The translations under genes were made by a program, and so were the position numbers. Below the pieces are notes generated by a model. It made no database searches. It was not told the DNA's origin and saw only the letters and a program-made list of their open reading frames with translations. 64,000 nucleotides of DNA from Arthrobacter crystallopoietes (GTDB lineage Bacteria; Actinomycetota; Actinomycetes; Actinomycetales; Micrococcaceae), in assembly GCF_017603825.1 (NCBI RefSeq), contig NZ_CP072014.1, positions 310,001 through 374,000 on the forward strand, written 5' to 3'. This document shows, in pieces, positions 17,953-27,500 of the stretch (positions within the stretch are counted from its first letter, which is position 1; each line of letters starts with the position of its first letter).

Positions 17953-19040
17953 CGGTTGTCACCGGAGACTTCGGTGTGGCCGGGCTGACCTTCGTGCTCC
18001 TCCCCAGTCTCCTTGACGGAACTCGTGGAGCCGACGGCGAAGCGCTCGTAGTAGAAGTTCTCCGGCACTATGCCTTGACCGTCCCAGTACTTGCGCACGG
18101 CGTCGACCATGGCCGGCGGACCGCAGAGGTAGACGTCCACGTCGCCGCCGTTGAGCTGCTCCTCGGCGATGTGCTGGGTGACATAGCCCTTGTTCTCCGC
18201 GGAGCTGTCGGGGTCGGCGACGCAGTAATCGAAGGTGAACTCCTTGATCCGCTCCGCGTAGTACTCCAGTTTGTCCAGCTCCACCAGGTCCTTGTCGAAG
18301 GTCACGCCGTAAACCAGATGGATCGGGTGCAGTGGATGGCCCAGTTCGGTGGTGTCGAGCTTTTCCAGCATGGCCAGCAGCGGTGCGATGCCGGTACCGC
18401 CGGCGAGCATCAAAGTTGGGCGTTTGATGTCGCGCAGGAAAAAGCTGCCCATCGGGCCGGTCAGTTCCAGCACGTCACCCGTCTGGGCGCGGTCCTTCAA
18501 GTAGCCGGTCATCGCTCCGTCCGGGGCGGTGCGGACCAGGAACTTCAGCTGTTCGGAGCCGGGCCCGCTGCTGAAGGAGTAGGACCGGACCGCGTCCGTA
18601 CCCGGCACGGCCACGTTCATATACTGGCCCGGCAGGAAGGACAGCTCGTCGCGGTTCTCGATGTCCAGCGTGAAGCCGGCGGTGTTGTCCGCGAACCAGT
18701 GCAGGTCCGCGATCCTCGCCTGGAAGGTCTGGGCTCCGGTTTTCGCCATTTCTGCCGTGCCGGAAATCTGCAGCACCAGGTCCGACTCCGGGACCATCTG
18801 GCATGGCAGGCAGAAGCCCTTTTCCGCTTCGTCCTCGGTAAGCGCTTCGTCGATGTACTCGCCGGCATCGTAATTACCTGATTCACAGAAAGCCTTGCAG
18901 GTGCCGCAGGCGCCGTCGCGGCAGTCGAAGGGGATGTTGATACGGGCCTTGTAGGCGGCGTCTGCCACCGTTTCATAGGTGTTGCACTTGATGAACCGGG
19001 TGAGGCCGTCTTCGAAAGTGAGGGCAACTTGATAGGACAT
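17949..19040 (-). CDS. benC: Benzoate 1,2-dioxygenase electron transfer component
   Basis: A 363-residue reductase passing electrons from NADH to the dioxygenase. It has an N-terminal plant-type [2Fe-2S] ferredoxin (CRDGACGTC with a distal CLPC), then the FAD-binding RSYSFSSGPGS, and the NAD-binding region from LMLAGGTGIAPLLAML to YLCGPPAMVDAV. The domain order matches BenC/AntC. It follows benB in the operon. A C-terminal tail of about 25 residues rich in Glu/Gly (after YYERFAVG) extends beyond the usual end. The stop codon overlaps the putative benD remnant. Confidence 0.93.
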   Translation of the reverse strand: MSYQVALTFEDGLTRFIKCNTYETVADAAYKARINIPFDCRDGACGTCKAFCESGNYDAGEYIDEALTEDEAEKGFCLPCQMVPESDLVLQISGTAEMAKTGAQTFQARIADLHWFADNTAGFTLDIENRDELSFLPGQYMNVAVPGTDAVRSYSFSSGPGSEQLKFLVRTAPDGAMTGYLKDRAQTGDVLELTGPMGSFFLRDIKRPTLMLAGGTGIAPLLAMLEKLDTTELGHPLHPIHLVYGVTFDKDLVELDKLEYYAERIKEFTFDYCVADPDSSAENKGYVTQHIAEEQLNGGDVDVYLCGPPAMVDAVRKYWDGQGIVPENFYYERFAVGSTSSVKETGEEHEGQPGHTEVSGDNR

Positions 19041-19128
19041 GGGGAACTCGTTTCCATCGGGACCGGGGCTGTCGTGGGGGCGGTGCCTTCGGCTGCCGGA
19101 CGGGATTCCCGGTCCGGCAGCCGCTCGA

Positions 19129-19647
19129 TCAGATGTGGTAGACGTCCACCACGTGGTGGATGTAGTCGTTCTTCAGGATGACCTTCTTCTTCATAATGAC
19201 CGGCTGCGTACCGGAGAAATCAAGCGTGTAGAAGGACGTGCCGAAGTAGGTGTCCACGTTGTTGTAGCGGTAGTACAGGGTGAACCAGTTGAAGCGCACA
19301 TCCACGGTGTCATCCCGCTGTTCGATGATTTCGACGTTGGTGATGTTGTGGCCGGTGCGCGGTTCGGGCAGGCTGGTGGCACTGGAGCGGTCGGTACGGA
19401 TCCGGAAGACCCGGTCCTCGATGCCGCCGCGGTTGGAGTAGTAGATCAGCGAGATCTCGCGCTGCGGATCTTCGGTGAGTTCGTCGTTGTCATCCCAGGC
19501 CGGCATCCAGAACTCGGCCGAGGGGTGGTAGCAGTCGATCCACTTCTCGAACTCACGGTCGTCCAGAAACCGTGCCTCGCGGTAGAGGAACTGCTGGATG
19601 TCCTCAAGGGCGACGGCGGTGGTGGGCTGTTCAGCGGTTGCAGTCAT
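19129..19647 (-). CDS. benB: Benzoate 1,2-dioxygenase small (beta) subunit
   Basis: A 172-residue beta subunit of the ring-hydroxylating oxygenase, structural partner of BenA in a hexamer. Recognised by QQFLYREARFLDDREFEKWI, by EFWMPAWDDNDELTEDP, and by YYSNRGGIEDRVFRIRT, all typical of BenB/AntB. It begins 12 bases after the benA stop and is followed by benC after 88 bases. Complete, with no anomalies. Confidence 0.93.
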   Translation of the reverse strand: MTATAEQPTTAVALEDIQQFLYREARFLDDREFEKWIDCYHPSAEFWMPAWDDNDELTEDPQREISLIYYSNRGGIEDRVFRIRTDRSSATSLPEPRTGHNITNVEIIEQRDDTVDVRFNWFTLYYRYNNVDTYFGTSFYTLDFSGTQPVIMKKKVILKNDYIHHVVDVYHI

Positions 19648-19659
19648 CGTCGATGCTCC

Positions 19660-21024
19660 TTAGGCGTTGTTCTTCTCGGCGGCTTCGGCCTCGACCGCGG
19701 CCTTCATGCTCTGCAGCCAGTAGCCGTGCTGGACGGGGTAGAGGCCCTCATCTTCGGTCTTGGCGCCGCTGGAGATCGGGTTCAGGCCGATCTTCTTGGC
19801 CTGCTCGTCCGGGCCGTTGAGCTGGTGGGTCACGCCGCGGCTGAGGTCGTTCCACTTCGCCGTGCCGGCCAGGTACGTCTTCTGGCAGGAGCGGAACTCT
19901 TCCAAGTCATCCGGGGTGGCCATGCCGGAAGCGTTGAAGAAGTCCTCGTACTGGCGGATCCGGTTCGCCCGCGCGGCGTCGGACTCGCCCTTCGGGGCGA
20001 TGCAGTAGATGGTGACCTCGGTCTGGTCCACGGAGATGGGCCGGAAGTGGCGGATCTGCGAGGAGAACTGGTCCATGATGTAGACGTTCGGGTAGAGGCA
20101 CAGGTTGCGCGAGGCGCCGACCATGAACTCTGCCTTGTCCGCGCCGTGCTCGTCGGCCAGTTCCTGCCGGCGCTCGTACAGCGGGCGGTCTTCGGGGTTG
20201 CCCCACCACATCCACAGCAGCAGGTGGCCGTGCTCGAAGGAGTAGTAGCCGCCGCCCTGCTTGCCCCAGGTACCGGCGTCCATGGCCTTCGTCTCGTTGC
20301 TGGACTCGCCCGCGGTCCGGCGAGCCGTCGTCGCCGCATAGTTCCAGTGCGTGGCGGAGACGTGGTAGCCGTCGGCACCGTTCTCGGCCTGGACCTTCCA
20401 GTTCCCGTCATAGGTGTACGTGGAGGCGCCGCGCAGCACCTCGAGGCCCTCCGGCGACTGGTCCACGATCATGTCCATGATCTTGGTGCTGTCGCCGAGG
20501 TGTTCCTCGAGGGGCTTGACGTCTTCCTTCAGCGAGCCGAAGAGGAAGCCGCGGTAGGACTCGAAACGGGCGACCTTGGTCAGGTCGTGCGAGCCGTCCT
20601 TGTTGAACTGCTCGGGGTAGCCGGCGTCGCGGGAGTCCTTGACCTTGAGCAGCTTGCCCTTGTTGTTGAACGTCCAGCCGTGGAACGGGCAGGTGAAGTT
20701 GTTGCGGTTATCGGTCTTGCGCCGGCACAGCATCGCGCCGCGGTGGCTGCACGCGTTGACCAGGCAGTTCAGCTCGCCGTCCTTGGACCGGGAAATGACC
20801 ACCGGGGTCCGGCCGATGTAGGTGGTGAAGTAATCGCCCACATTCGGGATCTGGCTCTCATGCGCCAGGTACACCCAGTTGCCCTCGAAAATGTGCTTCA
20901 TCTCGAGCTCGAAGATCTCCTCATCGGTAAAGATGCTCCGTTTCGCCCGGTGGATCCCGTTCTCATGATCCTCGATCAGGGCGTCCTCAAGGTGGGTGCG
21001 GATGCTGTCCAAGGTTTCGGTCAT
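19660..21024 (-). CDS. benA: Benzoate 1,2-dioxygenase large (alpha) subunit
   Basis: A 454-residue catalytic subunit that would dihydroxylate benzoate to its cis-diol. The Rieske centre is visible as [11 protein letters not shown] plus CPFHGW, and the mononuclear iron site includes [16 protein letters not shown] (Asp and two His). Matches to BenA extend throughout ([31 protein letters not shown]). AntA (anthranilate dioxygenase) is very similar and cannot be excluded by eye. The ATG at 21024 has GGAG 5 bases upstream and is preferred over the TTG at 21039. The 282 bases upstream, before benE, should hold the operon promoter. Confidence 0.93.
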   Translation of the reverse strand: MTETLDSIRTHLEDALIEDHENGIHRAKRSIFTDEEIFELEMKHIFEGNWVYLAHESQIPNVGDYFTTYIGRTPVVISRSKDGELNCLVNACSHRGAMLCRRKTDNRNNFTCPFHGWTFNNKGKLLKVKDSRDAGYPEQFNKDGSHDLTKVARFESYRGFLFGSLKEDVKPLEEHLGDSTKIMDMIVDQSPEGLEVLRGASTYTYDGNWKVQAENGADGYHVSATHWNYAATTARRTAGESSNETKAMDAGTWGKQGGGYYSFEHGHLLLWMWWGNPEDRPLYERRQELADEHGADKAEFMVGASRNLCLYPNVYIMDQFSSQIRHFRPISVDQTEVTIYCIAPKGESDAARANRIRQYEDFFNASGMATPDDLEEFRSCQKTYLAGTAKWNDLSRGVTHQLNGPDEQAKKIGLNPISSGAKTEDEGLYPVQHGYWLQSMKAAVEAEAAEKNNA

Positions 21025-21306
21025 GGTCACTCCATTCAACGTTGGGCGTCGTTGCCCGGCAGGCCACTTGGCAGCCGGTCCAAATCAGATATTCCACCCT
21101 CGCAGTACTGTGACCTGCGTCGCACCAGACATTTGCCTAGTCACGGCTAGGGGGTGCAGCAAGACTCCCGGCGTCCTAAAACCACCCTCGATTGTCTGAA
21201 TCCTTTTGCCCCGGATTTCCGCGGAAACCGGGCCCATCCGCGGCCGAAAGAACCAACGGACCCCGGCTGCCGAAGCTTCCGGGGCCCGCCACGGTGAGTC
21301 CAGGCT

Positions 21307-22524
21307 TCAGACCTTGGCGCCTCTGCGCAGGACCAGGTAAGACACTGTTCCGGCCAGGCATCCCCAGAACGGCGACACGATGCCCCACGGCGCAACGCCC
21401 GACGCCGTCACCACCAGGGTGATCAGCGCAGCTTCCAGGACAGCAGGCGAGGTGTGGTCCGCCGTCACGGTGTCCTTGAAGGATCCCTGCAGCGCCCCGA
21501 TCAGGGCCACCCCGGCCAGGGCGGTGAGCATCTCCCCCGGGATCACCGCAAACAACGCCACGATCGCCGTGCTGAAGGTGCCGAACGCCAGATAGAACAA
21601 ACCGCAGAAAACTCCGGCAACGTAACGGCGCCGCGGATCCGGGTGGGCCTCCGGACCGGCGCAGATACCGGCCGTGATGGCGGCGAGGTTGATGGCGTGG
21701 GAGCCGAACGGGGCGAACAGCACCGACGCCACGCCGGACGCGCCCAGCAGTAGCTTGTCGTTCGGCTCATAACCGCTGGCGTGCATCATCGCCAGCCCCG
21801 GCCCGTTCTGGCCTGCCATAGTGACAATCAGCAGCGGTATCGAAATGCCCATGATCGCCGTCGCGTTGAAAGTGGGCATGGTCCACAGCGGCCCAGCCAG
21901 CGAGAGGGACAGCTGCGGCGCGGCAAGCTCCCCGGTGAAGATGGCCAGAACGACGCCGGCAAACAGCGCCACGAATACCGCATACCGCGGCAGGAAGCGC
22001 TTGCCTGCCAAATAGGCCAGGACCAGGCCGCCGGCCACCAAGGGGGAGGCGATCACGGCCGGGGCCGCATTGACCACGAAGGGCAGCAGCACGCCGGCCA
22101 GGACGCCGGCGAGAATAGGCTTCGGCACCGCGGACAGCAGCTTGCCGAAGAGCCCGGTGACCCCGAGGACGGTCCCCAGGATGCCCGCAACGATGTAGGC
22201 GCCAACCGCGTCGGAGTAGGAGTAGTCGCCCAAGGCAGTCAGCAGCAGCGCGGCGCCTGGAACGGACCAGGCCACCATCACCGGCTGGCGGGTGAACAGG
22301 CTCAGCACCGTGCACACCAGCCCGCTGGCAATGGAAACCGCCCAGACCCAGGAGATGGTCTGCTCGGGTGTCAGTCCCGCGCTTTTCGCCGCTTCGAGCA
22401 CCACCAGCAGGGGCCCGGCGTAGGAGACGGCCACAGCGATCAGCCCGGCCAGGACAGCAGAGAGGGACATCGCGGAGCGGTGGGTCAGGCGGGAAGAATC
22501 AGTCTTAGTGTTTGCCAGCGCCAT
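21307..22524 (-). CDS. benE: Benzoate:H+ symporter, BenE family
   Basis: A 405-residue membrane protein with about 11-12 hydrophobic segments. BenE hallmarks are VTMAGQNGPGLAMMHASGY and GSHAINLAAITAGICAGPEA. It imports benzoate with protons. The ATG at 22524 (MALANTKTDSS) is chosen because the first membrane helix begins about 20 residues later; the frame remains open to 22650 but the extension is not family-like. It sits upstream of benA in the same direction and gives the locus a second benzoate uptake route beside the MFS transporter. Confidence 0.88.
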   Translation of the reverse strand: MALANTKTDSSRLTHRSAMSLSAVLAGLIAVAVSYAGPLLVVLEAAKSAGLTPEQTISWVWAVSIASGLVCTVLSLFTRQPVMVAWSVPGAALLLTALGDYSYSDAVGAYIVAGILGTVLGVTGLFGKLLSAVPKPILAGVLAGVLLPFVVNAAPAVIASPLVAGGLVLAYLAGKRFLPRYAVFVALFAGVVLAIFTGELAAPQLSLSLAGPLWTMPTFNATAIMGISIPLLIVTMAGQNGPGLAMMHASGYEPNDKLLLGASGVASVLFAPFGSHAINLAAITAGICAGPEAHPDPRRRYVAGVFCGLFYLAFGTFSTAIVALFAVIPGEMLTALAGVALIGALQGSFKDTVTADHTSPAVLEAALITLVVTASGVAPWGIVSPFWGCLAGTVSYLVLRRGAKV

Positions 22525-22632
22525 AATGTTGCAGACACTATCCGACGGCTGTGGCGCGGCCAACAACTGCCCGGCCGATCCCGCGGATCCGCGTAACATC
22601 CTAGGCAATTGCCCTAGCCAACCCGGACATTT

Positions 22633-22660
22633 ACGACGGCGGCGGCTCACCCGCCGTCGT
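22633..22660. terminator. Hairpin terminator after the ribose operon
   Basis: Perfect 10-bp inverted repeat ACGACGGCGG (22633-22642) / CCGCCGTCGT (22651-22660) with an 8-base loop, 22 bases beyond the rbsD stop. It would end the minus-strand rbs transcript and insulate benE downstream. Confidence 0.65.
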
Positions 22661-22682
22661 TGGTTTCAGCAGGCGCCGTTCC

Positions 22683-23063
22683 TTAGAACGGGACGCCGCA
22701 GCGCAGCATCACGTTGGCGTAGGGTGTGGCTTCCCCCGTGCGAATGATCAGGGCCGCCTGCGGGAGCAGCGCCTTCAGTTCCTCGTGGCTTATCAGCCCG
22801 GGCTGCAGGCCGCGTTGCTCCAGCCAGCCCAGCACCTTGGGACCGGTTTCCGCCGCTGCGGTGCTCGCCTCCACTTCGAGCTCGACCAGCACCGCGTCCA
22901 GGACCTCGGTGAACCGGGGAACGCCCTGCACCAGTGCGAGGTCGACCACGGGACCGGCTGCCGGCAGGGGCAACCCGCAGTCCGCGATAACGACCAAGTG
23001 CCCGTGGCCCAGCCGGGACAACCCGGCGTTGAGCGCCGGATTCAGGATGCCTGTCTTCTTCAC
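22683..23063 (-). CDS. rbsD: D-ribose pyranase
   Basis: A 126-residue RbsD that interconverts the pyranose and furanose forms of ribose so ribokinase can act. It begins MKKTGILNPALNAGLSRLGHGH with the catalytic His, followed by IADCGLPLP and a C-terminal RTGEATPYANVMLRCGV containing the conserved Tyr/Asn. Overlaps rbsK by 4 bases and closes the operon. Confidence 0.95.
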   Translation of the reverse strand: MKKTGILNPALNAGLSRLGHGHLVVIADCGLPLPAAGPVVDLALVQGVPRFTEVLDAVLVELEVEASTAAAETGPKVLGWLEQRGLQPGLISHEELKALLPQAALIIRTGEATPYANVMLRCGVPF

Positions 23064-24016
23064 CGCTGCTCCGCTTCTTCGGGGTCAATGCCTTGCCTGA
23101 CGGCCGGCAGCTCATCGACCAACGTCGGATAGGAAGGCTGCGCACCGGCTGCCTGCACCGCGAAGGCTCCGACGCGCGCGGCGAAGCGGGCGGCCGTGGC
23201 AAGGTCCTCGCCGCGGGACAGGGCGGCGGCAAGGGCTCCGGTGAACGCGTCGCCGGCCCCCGTCGTATCCACAGCCCTAACCGTTGGCGCCGGTATAACG
23301 GTGACGGAAGCGCCGCCGTCGTCCGTGGTTTCTCCGACCAAGGCACCCGCGGCACCGACGGTCATGACGACGGACCGCACGCCCGCGTCGAGCAGCCCGC
23401 GGACCAGGTCCTCGTGGCCGGTGCCTGCGGGCTGTCCGCACAAACCGGACAGCGCGAGTTCGGCTTCGTGCTCGTTGACCACCAGCGGATCCGCGGCGCG
23501 GACCACCGCCGGATCCAGCTCAACCACGGGGGCCAGGTTCAGCAAAACCCGTCCGGTGGCGAGCGCGGCCGCAGCCTCGATGCCGTCCCGGGGGATCTCA
23601 CCCTGCAACAGCACGATGTCCGCCGAGGCGATCAGCTCGCGCTGGCTTTTGACGGCTGCCCTGTCCATAGTTCCGTTGGCACCGGGGATCACCACAATGG
23701 TGTTTTCGCCGTGCCGGTCCACCTCCACCAGGGCCACCCCCGTGGAGCCGTCCGGGTGAACCAGGCCTGTGAGGTTCACGCCGGCGGCACGGAGTCCGGA
23801 GAGGGCAATGTCCGCATAGGCGTCATTGCCCACGGCGCCTACCAGCGCCGTTGCCGCTCCCAGCTGGGCCGCGGCAACGGCCTGGTTGGCGCCCTTACCG
23901 CCGGGCAGAACTGCCATCGATTCGCCCAGCAGCGTTTCGCCGGGGCTCGGATGGCGGTCAAGGCGGATCAGCAGATCCGCATTGATGGATCCTACGACGA
24001 CGGTCAGGCCGCTCAC
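23060..24016 (-). CDS. rbsK: Ribokinase
   Basis: A 318-residue PfkB-family kinase making ribose-5-phosphate. It has the N-terminal GSINADLLIRLDRHPSPGET, GGKGANQAVAAAQLG (PfkB signature 1) and DTTGAGDAFTGALA (signature 2 with the catalytic Asp). It starts inside the end of rbsB (4-base overlap) and overlaps rbsD. Confidence 0.94.
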   Translation of the reverse strand: MSGLTVVVGSINADLLIRLDRHPSPGETLLGESMAVLPGGKGANQAVAAAQLGAATALVGAVGNDAYADIALSGLRAAGVNLTGLVHPDGSTGVALVEVDRHGENTIVVIPGANGTMDRAAVKSQRELIASADIVLLQGEIPRDGIEAAAALATGRVLLNLAPVVELDPAVVRAADPLVVNEHEAELALSGLCGQPAGTGHEDLVRGLLDAGVRSVVMTVGAAGALVGETTDDGGASVTVIPAPTVRAVDTTGAGDAFTGALAAALSRGEDLATAARFAARVGAFAVQAAGAQPSYPTLVDELPAVRQGIDPEEAEQR

Positions 24017-24954
24017 TTGATGAATTCCTCCGCATTTTCTTCGGTCACGGTGGTCACCGGGACGGGCACGTTGGACTCGACGGTCTCGCCGGCCAGCAGC
24101 TGCGCCATCAGTTCCACCGAGCGCTTGCCCAGTTCGGAGGGCTGCTGCGCGATGGTCGCGGTCATGGTGCCGGCCTGGATGGCGGCGAGGGCGTCTTCGG
24201 TGCCGTCGAAGCCGACCACCTTGACGTCCGTGCCGGCCCTGTCGCCCAGCGCCTGGATGGCGCCGAGGGCCATCTCGTCATTTTCGGCGAAGATGCCGGT
24301 CACGTCGGAGTTCGCCTGGAGCAGGTTGGTGGCGACGTCCAGTGCCTGCGCACGGTCGAAGTTGGCGGTCTGCTTGGCCACTACCTCGATGTCCGGGTAG
24401 GCCTTGATGCCCTCTTCGAAACCGGCGCCGCGGTCGCGGCTGGCGGAGGTGCCGGCCACACCCTGGAGCACGATCACTTTGCCCTTTTCGCCCATGGCCT
24501 TGGCCAGCTCGTCAGCGGCCTGCTTGCCGCCGGCGACATTGTCGCTGGAAACCAGCGAGGCGATTTCGGCGTCGTTGACCGCGCGGTCGACCGCGATGAC
24601 GGGGATGTTATTTTCCAGCAGCGGGCTGACCGCGGCGGCTGCCGAGTCGGAGTCCACCGGGTTGATGATGACGCCCTGCACACCGCTGGTGGCGGCGGTA
24701 GCCAGCTGGTTGGTCTGGGTGGCCGAATCGTTCTGCGCGTCGACCACTTCCAGCGTCATGCCCGCGGCCTCCGCGGCCTCGGTGGCGCCGTCACGCAGGT
24801 CCACAAAGAACGGGTTGTTGAGGGTGGAGACGGCCAGGGTGACCTGGCCACCGGACGCGCCTTCTTCGCCGCGGTTGCAGCCGGTCGCTCCCAGCGCCAC
24901 GGTCAGGCCCAAGGCCAGCACGGCTGTGCTGCGCTTGAAAGATGTGAACTTCAT
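24013..24954 (-). CDS. rbsB: Ribose ABC transporter substrate-binding lipoprotein
   Basis: A 313-residue periplasmic-binding-protein-fold protein. The signal peptide ends in the lipobox LGATGC, so it is tethered outside the membrane. The type I sugar-binding pattern includes STLNNPFFVDLRDGA, VIINPVDSDSAAAAV, VIAVDRAV and GIFAENDEMALGAIQAL. It captures ribose for RbsA/RbsC. It lies 44 bases after rbsC and overlaps rbsK by 4. Confidence 0.93.
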   Translation of the reverse strand: MKFTSFKRSTAVLALGLTVALGATGCNRGEEGASGGQVTLAVSTLNNPFFVDLRDGATEAAEAAGMTLEVVDAQNDSATQTNQLATAATSGVQGVIINPVDSDSAAAAVSPLLENNIPVIAVDRAVNDAEIASLVSSDNVAGGKQAADELAKAMGEKGKVIVLQGVAGTSASRDRGAGFEEGIKAYPDIEVVAKQTANFDRAQALDVATNLLQANSDVTGIFAENDEMALGAIQALGDRAGTDVKVVGFDGTEDALAAIQAGTMTATIAQQPSELGKRSVELMAQLLAGETVESNVPVPVTTVTEENAEEFIK

Positions 24955-24998
24955 TGTTTTGGATCCTTCTCTAGTAATTTGTTCGGTTTGTTCGGATG

Positions 24999-25976
24999 TC
25001 AGTGGATGGTGTTTTTACGGCGCAGGACGTCAATGCCCACGGCCAGCGCGATGACCAGGCCGATCACTACCTGCTGCCAGAAGGAGGACACGTTGAGCAG
25101 ATTCAGACCATTGCGGATGACCACCAGGACCAGGGCGCCCACGAGCGTACCGGAGATCCGGCCGACGCCGCCGGCCAGGGAAGCACCGCCAATAACGACG
25201 GCGGCAATCGCGTCCAGTTCATAGCCCACCGCTGCCTGCGGCTGGGCCGAGTCCAGCCGTCCGGAGAGCAGCATTCCGGCCAGACCGGCAAACAGGCCGG
25301 ACAAGGCAAAGACAATGACCAGCACCTTCTGAACCGGGATACCGGAGAGCCTCGCCGCCTCCTTGTTGCCGCCCACCGCATACATGTACCGGCCGATGAC
25401 CGTGCGGTTGAGCAGGAAGGCAGCAACCAAACCGGCGACCACCAGCACCACAATGGGCATCGGGATCGGCCCGATGTTGCCGCCCAGAAACGAGACCTGG
25501 TCGGCCGTCCGCACTGGCCTGCCTTCGGAGATCACCAGCGTCAGCCCGCGGGCCACGCTGAGCATCGCCAGGGTGGCGATGAAGGAAGGCAGCCGGCCGT
25601 AGGCAGTGGCCAGCCCGCTGGCGACACCGCATGCAGCACCGGTCAGAAACCCGCCCAGCAGGGCGACCCAGCCGTTCAAGCCCGCAGTGGTAAACATCGA
25701 GGCGGAGACCATCGCGGACAGCGCCGCCACCGATCCCACCGAGAGGTCGATCCCGGCAGCCACGATGACGAAGGTCATGCCGAAAGCCAGCACGGCAATA
25801 GTGGAAGCCTGAATGCCGATGTTGAGCATGTTCCCGGCGGTGAGGAAGTCCGGCGTCGCAATAAACAGCGCCAGGCAGAGCACCAGCAGCCCGACCAGCG
25901 CACCGTTGTTCGCCAGGAACTTCTTGATGTCCAGGCCTTGGCGCTTCTCGGCCTTCACAGCAGTAGTCATGTTCAT
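24999..25976 (-). CDS. rbsC: Ribose ABC transporter permease
   Basis: A 325-residue membrane permease of the RbsC/AraH type with about 9-10 hydrophobic helices. Family blocks: FVIVAAGIDLSVGSVAALSAM, GRYMYAVGGNKEAARLSGI (coupling to the ATPase) and GGASLAGGVGRISGTL. It starts 6 bases after rbsA. The order A-C-B-K-D is a common actinobacterial rbs layout. Confidence 0.94.
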   Translation of the reverse strand: MNMTTAVKAEKRQGLDIKKFLANNGALVGLLVLCLALFIATPDFLTAGNMLNIGIQASTIAVLAFGMTFVIVAAGIDLSVGSVAALSAMVSASMFTTAGLNGWVALLGGFLTGAACGVASGLATAYGRLPSFIATLAMLSVARGLTLVISEGRPVRTADQVSFLGGNIGPIPMPIVVLVVAGLVAAFLLNRTVIGRYMYAVGGNKEAARLSGIPVQKVLVIVFALSGLFAGLAGMLLSGRLDSAQPQAAVGYELDAIAAVVIGGASLAGGVGRISGTLVGALVLVVIRNGLNLLNVSSFWQQVVIGLVIALAVGIDVLRRKNTIH

Positions 25977-25982
25977 AGTCCC

Positions 25983-27500
25983 TTAACCCTTGTCTTCCAA
26001 GTCCCGCACCACGTCCCGGACGGCCAGTGTCATGACCTTGTCCTGCGTGGCGTCTTCTGCTGCCAGTTCGCCGGAGAGATGCCCTCCGCTCATCACCAGG
26101 ATCCTGTCGCTCATTCCGAGCACTTCCGGCAGTTCGCTGGAGACCATAAGCACGGCGCCGCCGGCAGCGGTCACCGAGTTAATCAGTTCGTAGATTTCCA
26201 CCTTGGCGCCGACGTCGACGCCCCGGGTGGGCTCGTCGAGCAGGAGCACTTTGGCGCCGGCCGCGATCCAGCGCCCGAATACTGCCTTCTGCTGGTTGCC
26301 GCCGGAGAGCGAGCGCACCGTCTGGTCCAGCCCGCTCATCCGGATGCGCAATTTTCCTGCTACATCCTGCGCCTTGTCCCGCTGGCCCTTGAAGTCCACC
26401 AGACCGGCCTTGGCTGTGCTGGCCAGCGTGGCGTAGCCAATGTTCTCGTTCACGGAGGCGTCCAGCACCAGGCCCTGGACTTTGCGGTCTTCGGGCACAT
26501 GCCCCAGTCCGGCCTTGATTCCGGCGCTGATGTTGTGCCGCGGGATTTTCCGGCCCTTGATAGTGACGGCGCCTGAGTCGTACGGATCTACGCCCGCGAC
26601 GGCGCGGACTACTTCCGTCCGGCCTGCACCCACCAGTCCGGCAAGACCCACCACCTCACCGGCGTGCACGGTGAAGCTCATGTTGTTGACCAGGCCCTTG
26701 ATGGACAGCCCCTCCACCTCCAGCAACGGTTCGGACGGACCGGTGTACTCGCGGCGGCGTGGAAACTGCTGGCTGATATCGCGGCCCACCATGAGGCGGA
26801 CTAATTCCGGCTCGGCCGTGTCCGCGGGCACCTCGGCCACGAATTTGCCGTCGCGCAGGACCGAGACGGAATCGCCCACTTCGGCGATCTCATCAAGGTG
26901 GTGGCTAATAAACACCATGCCCACGCCGCGCTCGCGCAGATCGTGCACCACGCTGAACAGCGCGGCGATCTCGCGCCGCGTGAGGGCCGCCGTCGGTTCG
27001 TCCAGAATCAGCATGCGGGCATCGAGGCTCAGGGCCTTGGCGATCTCCACCAACTGCTGCCGGGCGATGCCCAACTCCCCCACCGGCTGGTCCAGGTCGA
27101 TGTCCAGGCCGATCAGGCCCAGGGCTGCGCGTGCCTGCTTGCGCAGTGCCGGGCGGTCCACCATGCCGAATCTCTTCGGGAACCGCCCCATCATGATGTT
27201 CTCCGCAACCGACATGGTGGGCACGAGGTTCAGTTCCTGGTGGATGGTGGCGATGCCGGCAGCTTCCGATGCGTTGGTGTCCCGGAACTTGACCGGTTCA
27301 CCGTCGAGCAGGATCCGGCCGCCGTCGGGCTGGTAAACCCCGGCCATCATTTTGATCAGCGTGGATTTGCCGGCACCGTTTTCGCCGAGCAGCACTTGGA
27401 CCTTGCCCGGGTGGACGCTGACGGTCACCTCGTCGATGACTTGCACAGGCCCGAAGGATTTGCTGATTTTTTCCAGCGTCAGAATCGGCTGTCCATTCAT
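25983..27500 (-). CDS. rbsA: Ribose ABC transporter ATP-binding protein
   Basis: A 505-residue protein with two tandem ABC ATPase domains. The first domain has GENGAGKST and ILDEPTAAL; the second has the degenerate GLVGAGRTE loop, LSGGNQQKAVFGRW and LLDEPTRGVDVGAK, as usual for RbsA. Energises ribose import. The ATG overlaps the rbsR stop by 4 bases, so the regulator and transporter are coupled. Confidence 0.95.
   Translation of the reverse strand: MNGQPILTLEKISKSFGPVQVIDEVTVSVHPGKVQVLLGENGAGKSTLIKMMAGVYQPDGGRILLDGEPVKFRDTNASEAAGIATIHQELNLVPTMSVAENIMMGRFPKRFGMVDRPALRKQARAALGLIGLDIDLDQPVGELGIARQQLVEIAKALSLDARMLILDEPTAALTRREIAALFSVVHDLRERGVGMVFISHHLDEIAEVGDSVSVLRDGKFVAEVPADTAEPELVRLMVGRDISQQFPRRREYTGPSEPLLEVEGLSIKGLVNNMSFTVHAGEVVGLAGLVGAGRTEVVRAVAGVDPYDSGAVTIKGRKIPRHNISAGIKAGLGHVPEDRKVQGLVLDASVNENIGYATLASTAKAGLVDFKGQRDKAQDVAGKLRIRMSGLDQTVRSLSGGNQQKAVFGRWIAAGAKVLLLDEPTRGVDVGAKVEIYELINSVTAAGGAVLMVSSELPEVLGMSDRILVMSGGHLSGELAAEDATQDKVMTLAVRDVVRDLEDKG

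Noticed and set aside
17759-17962. A 67-codon minus-strand frame between benC and the transporter
   Set aside because: The translation has no similarity to BenD or any family, and it starts inside benC without a ribosome site.
19039-21150. A 703-codon plus-strand open frame opposite benA and benB
   Set aside because: It is antisense to well-recognised dioxygenase genes. The translation is Val/Gly/Asp-rich with no family motif, as expected from the shadow of a high-GC gene.
24996-26576. Plus-strand open frame opposite rbsC and rbsA
   Set aside because: Antisense to clear transporter genes. The predicted protein is His/Gln/Gly-rich and low complexity.
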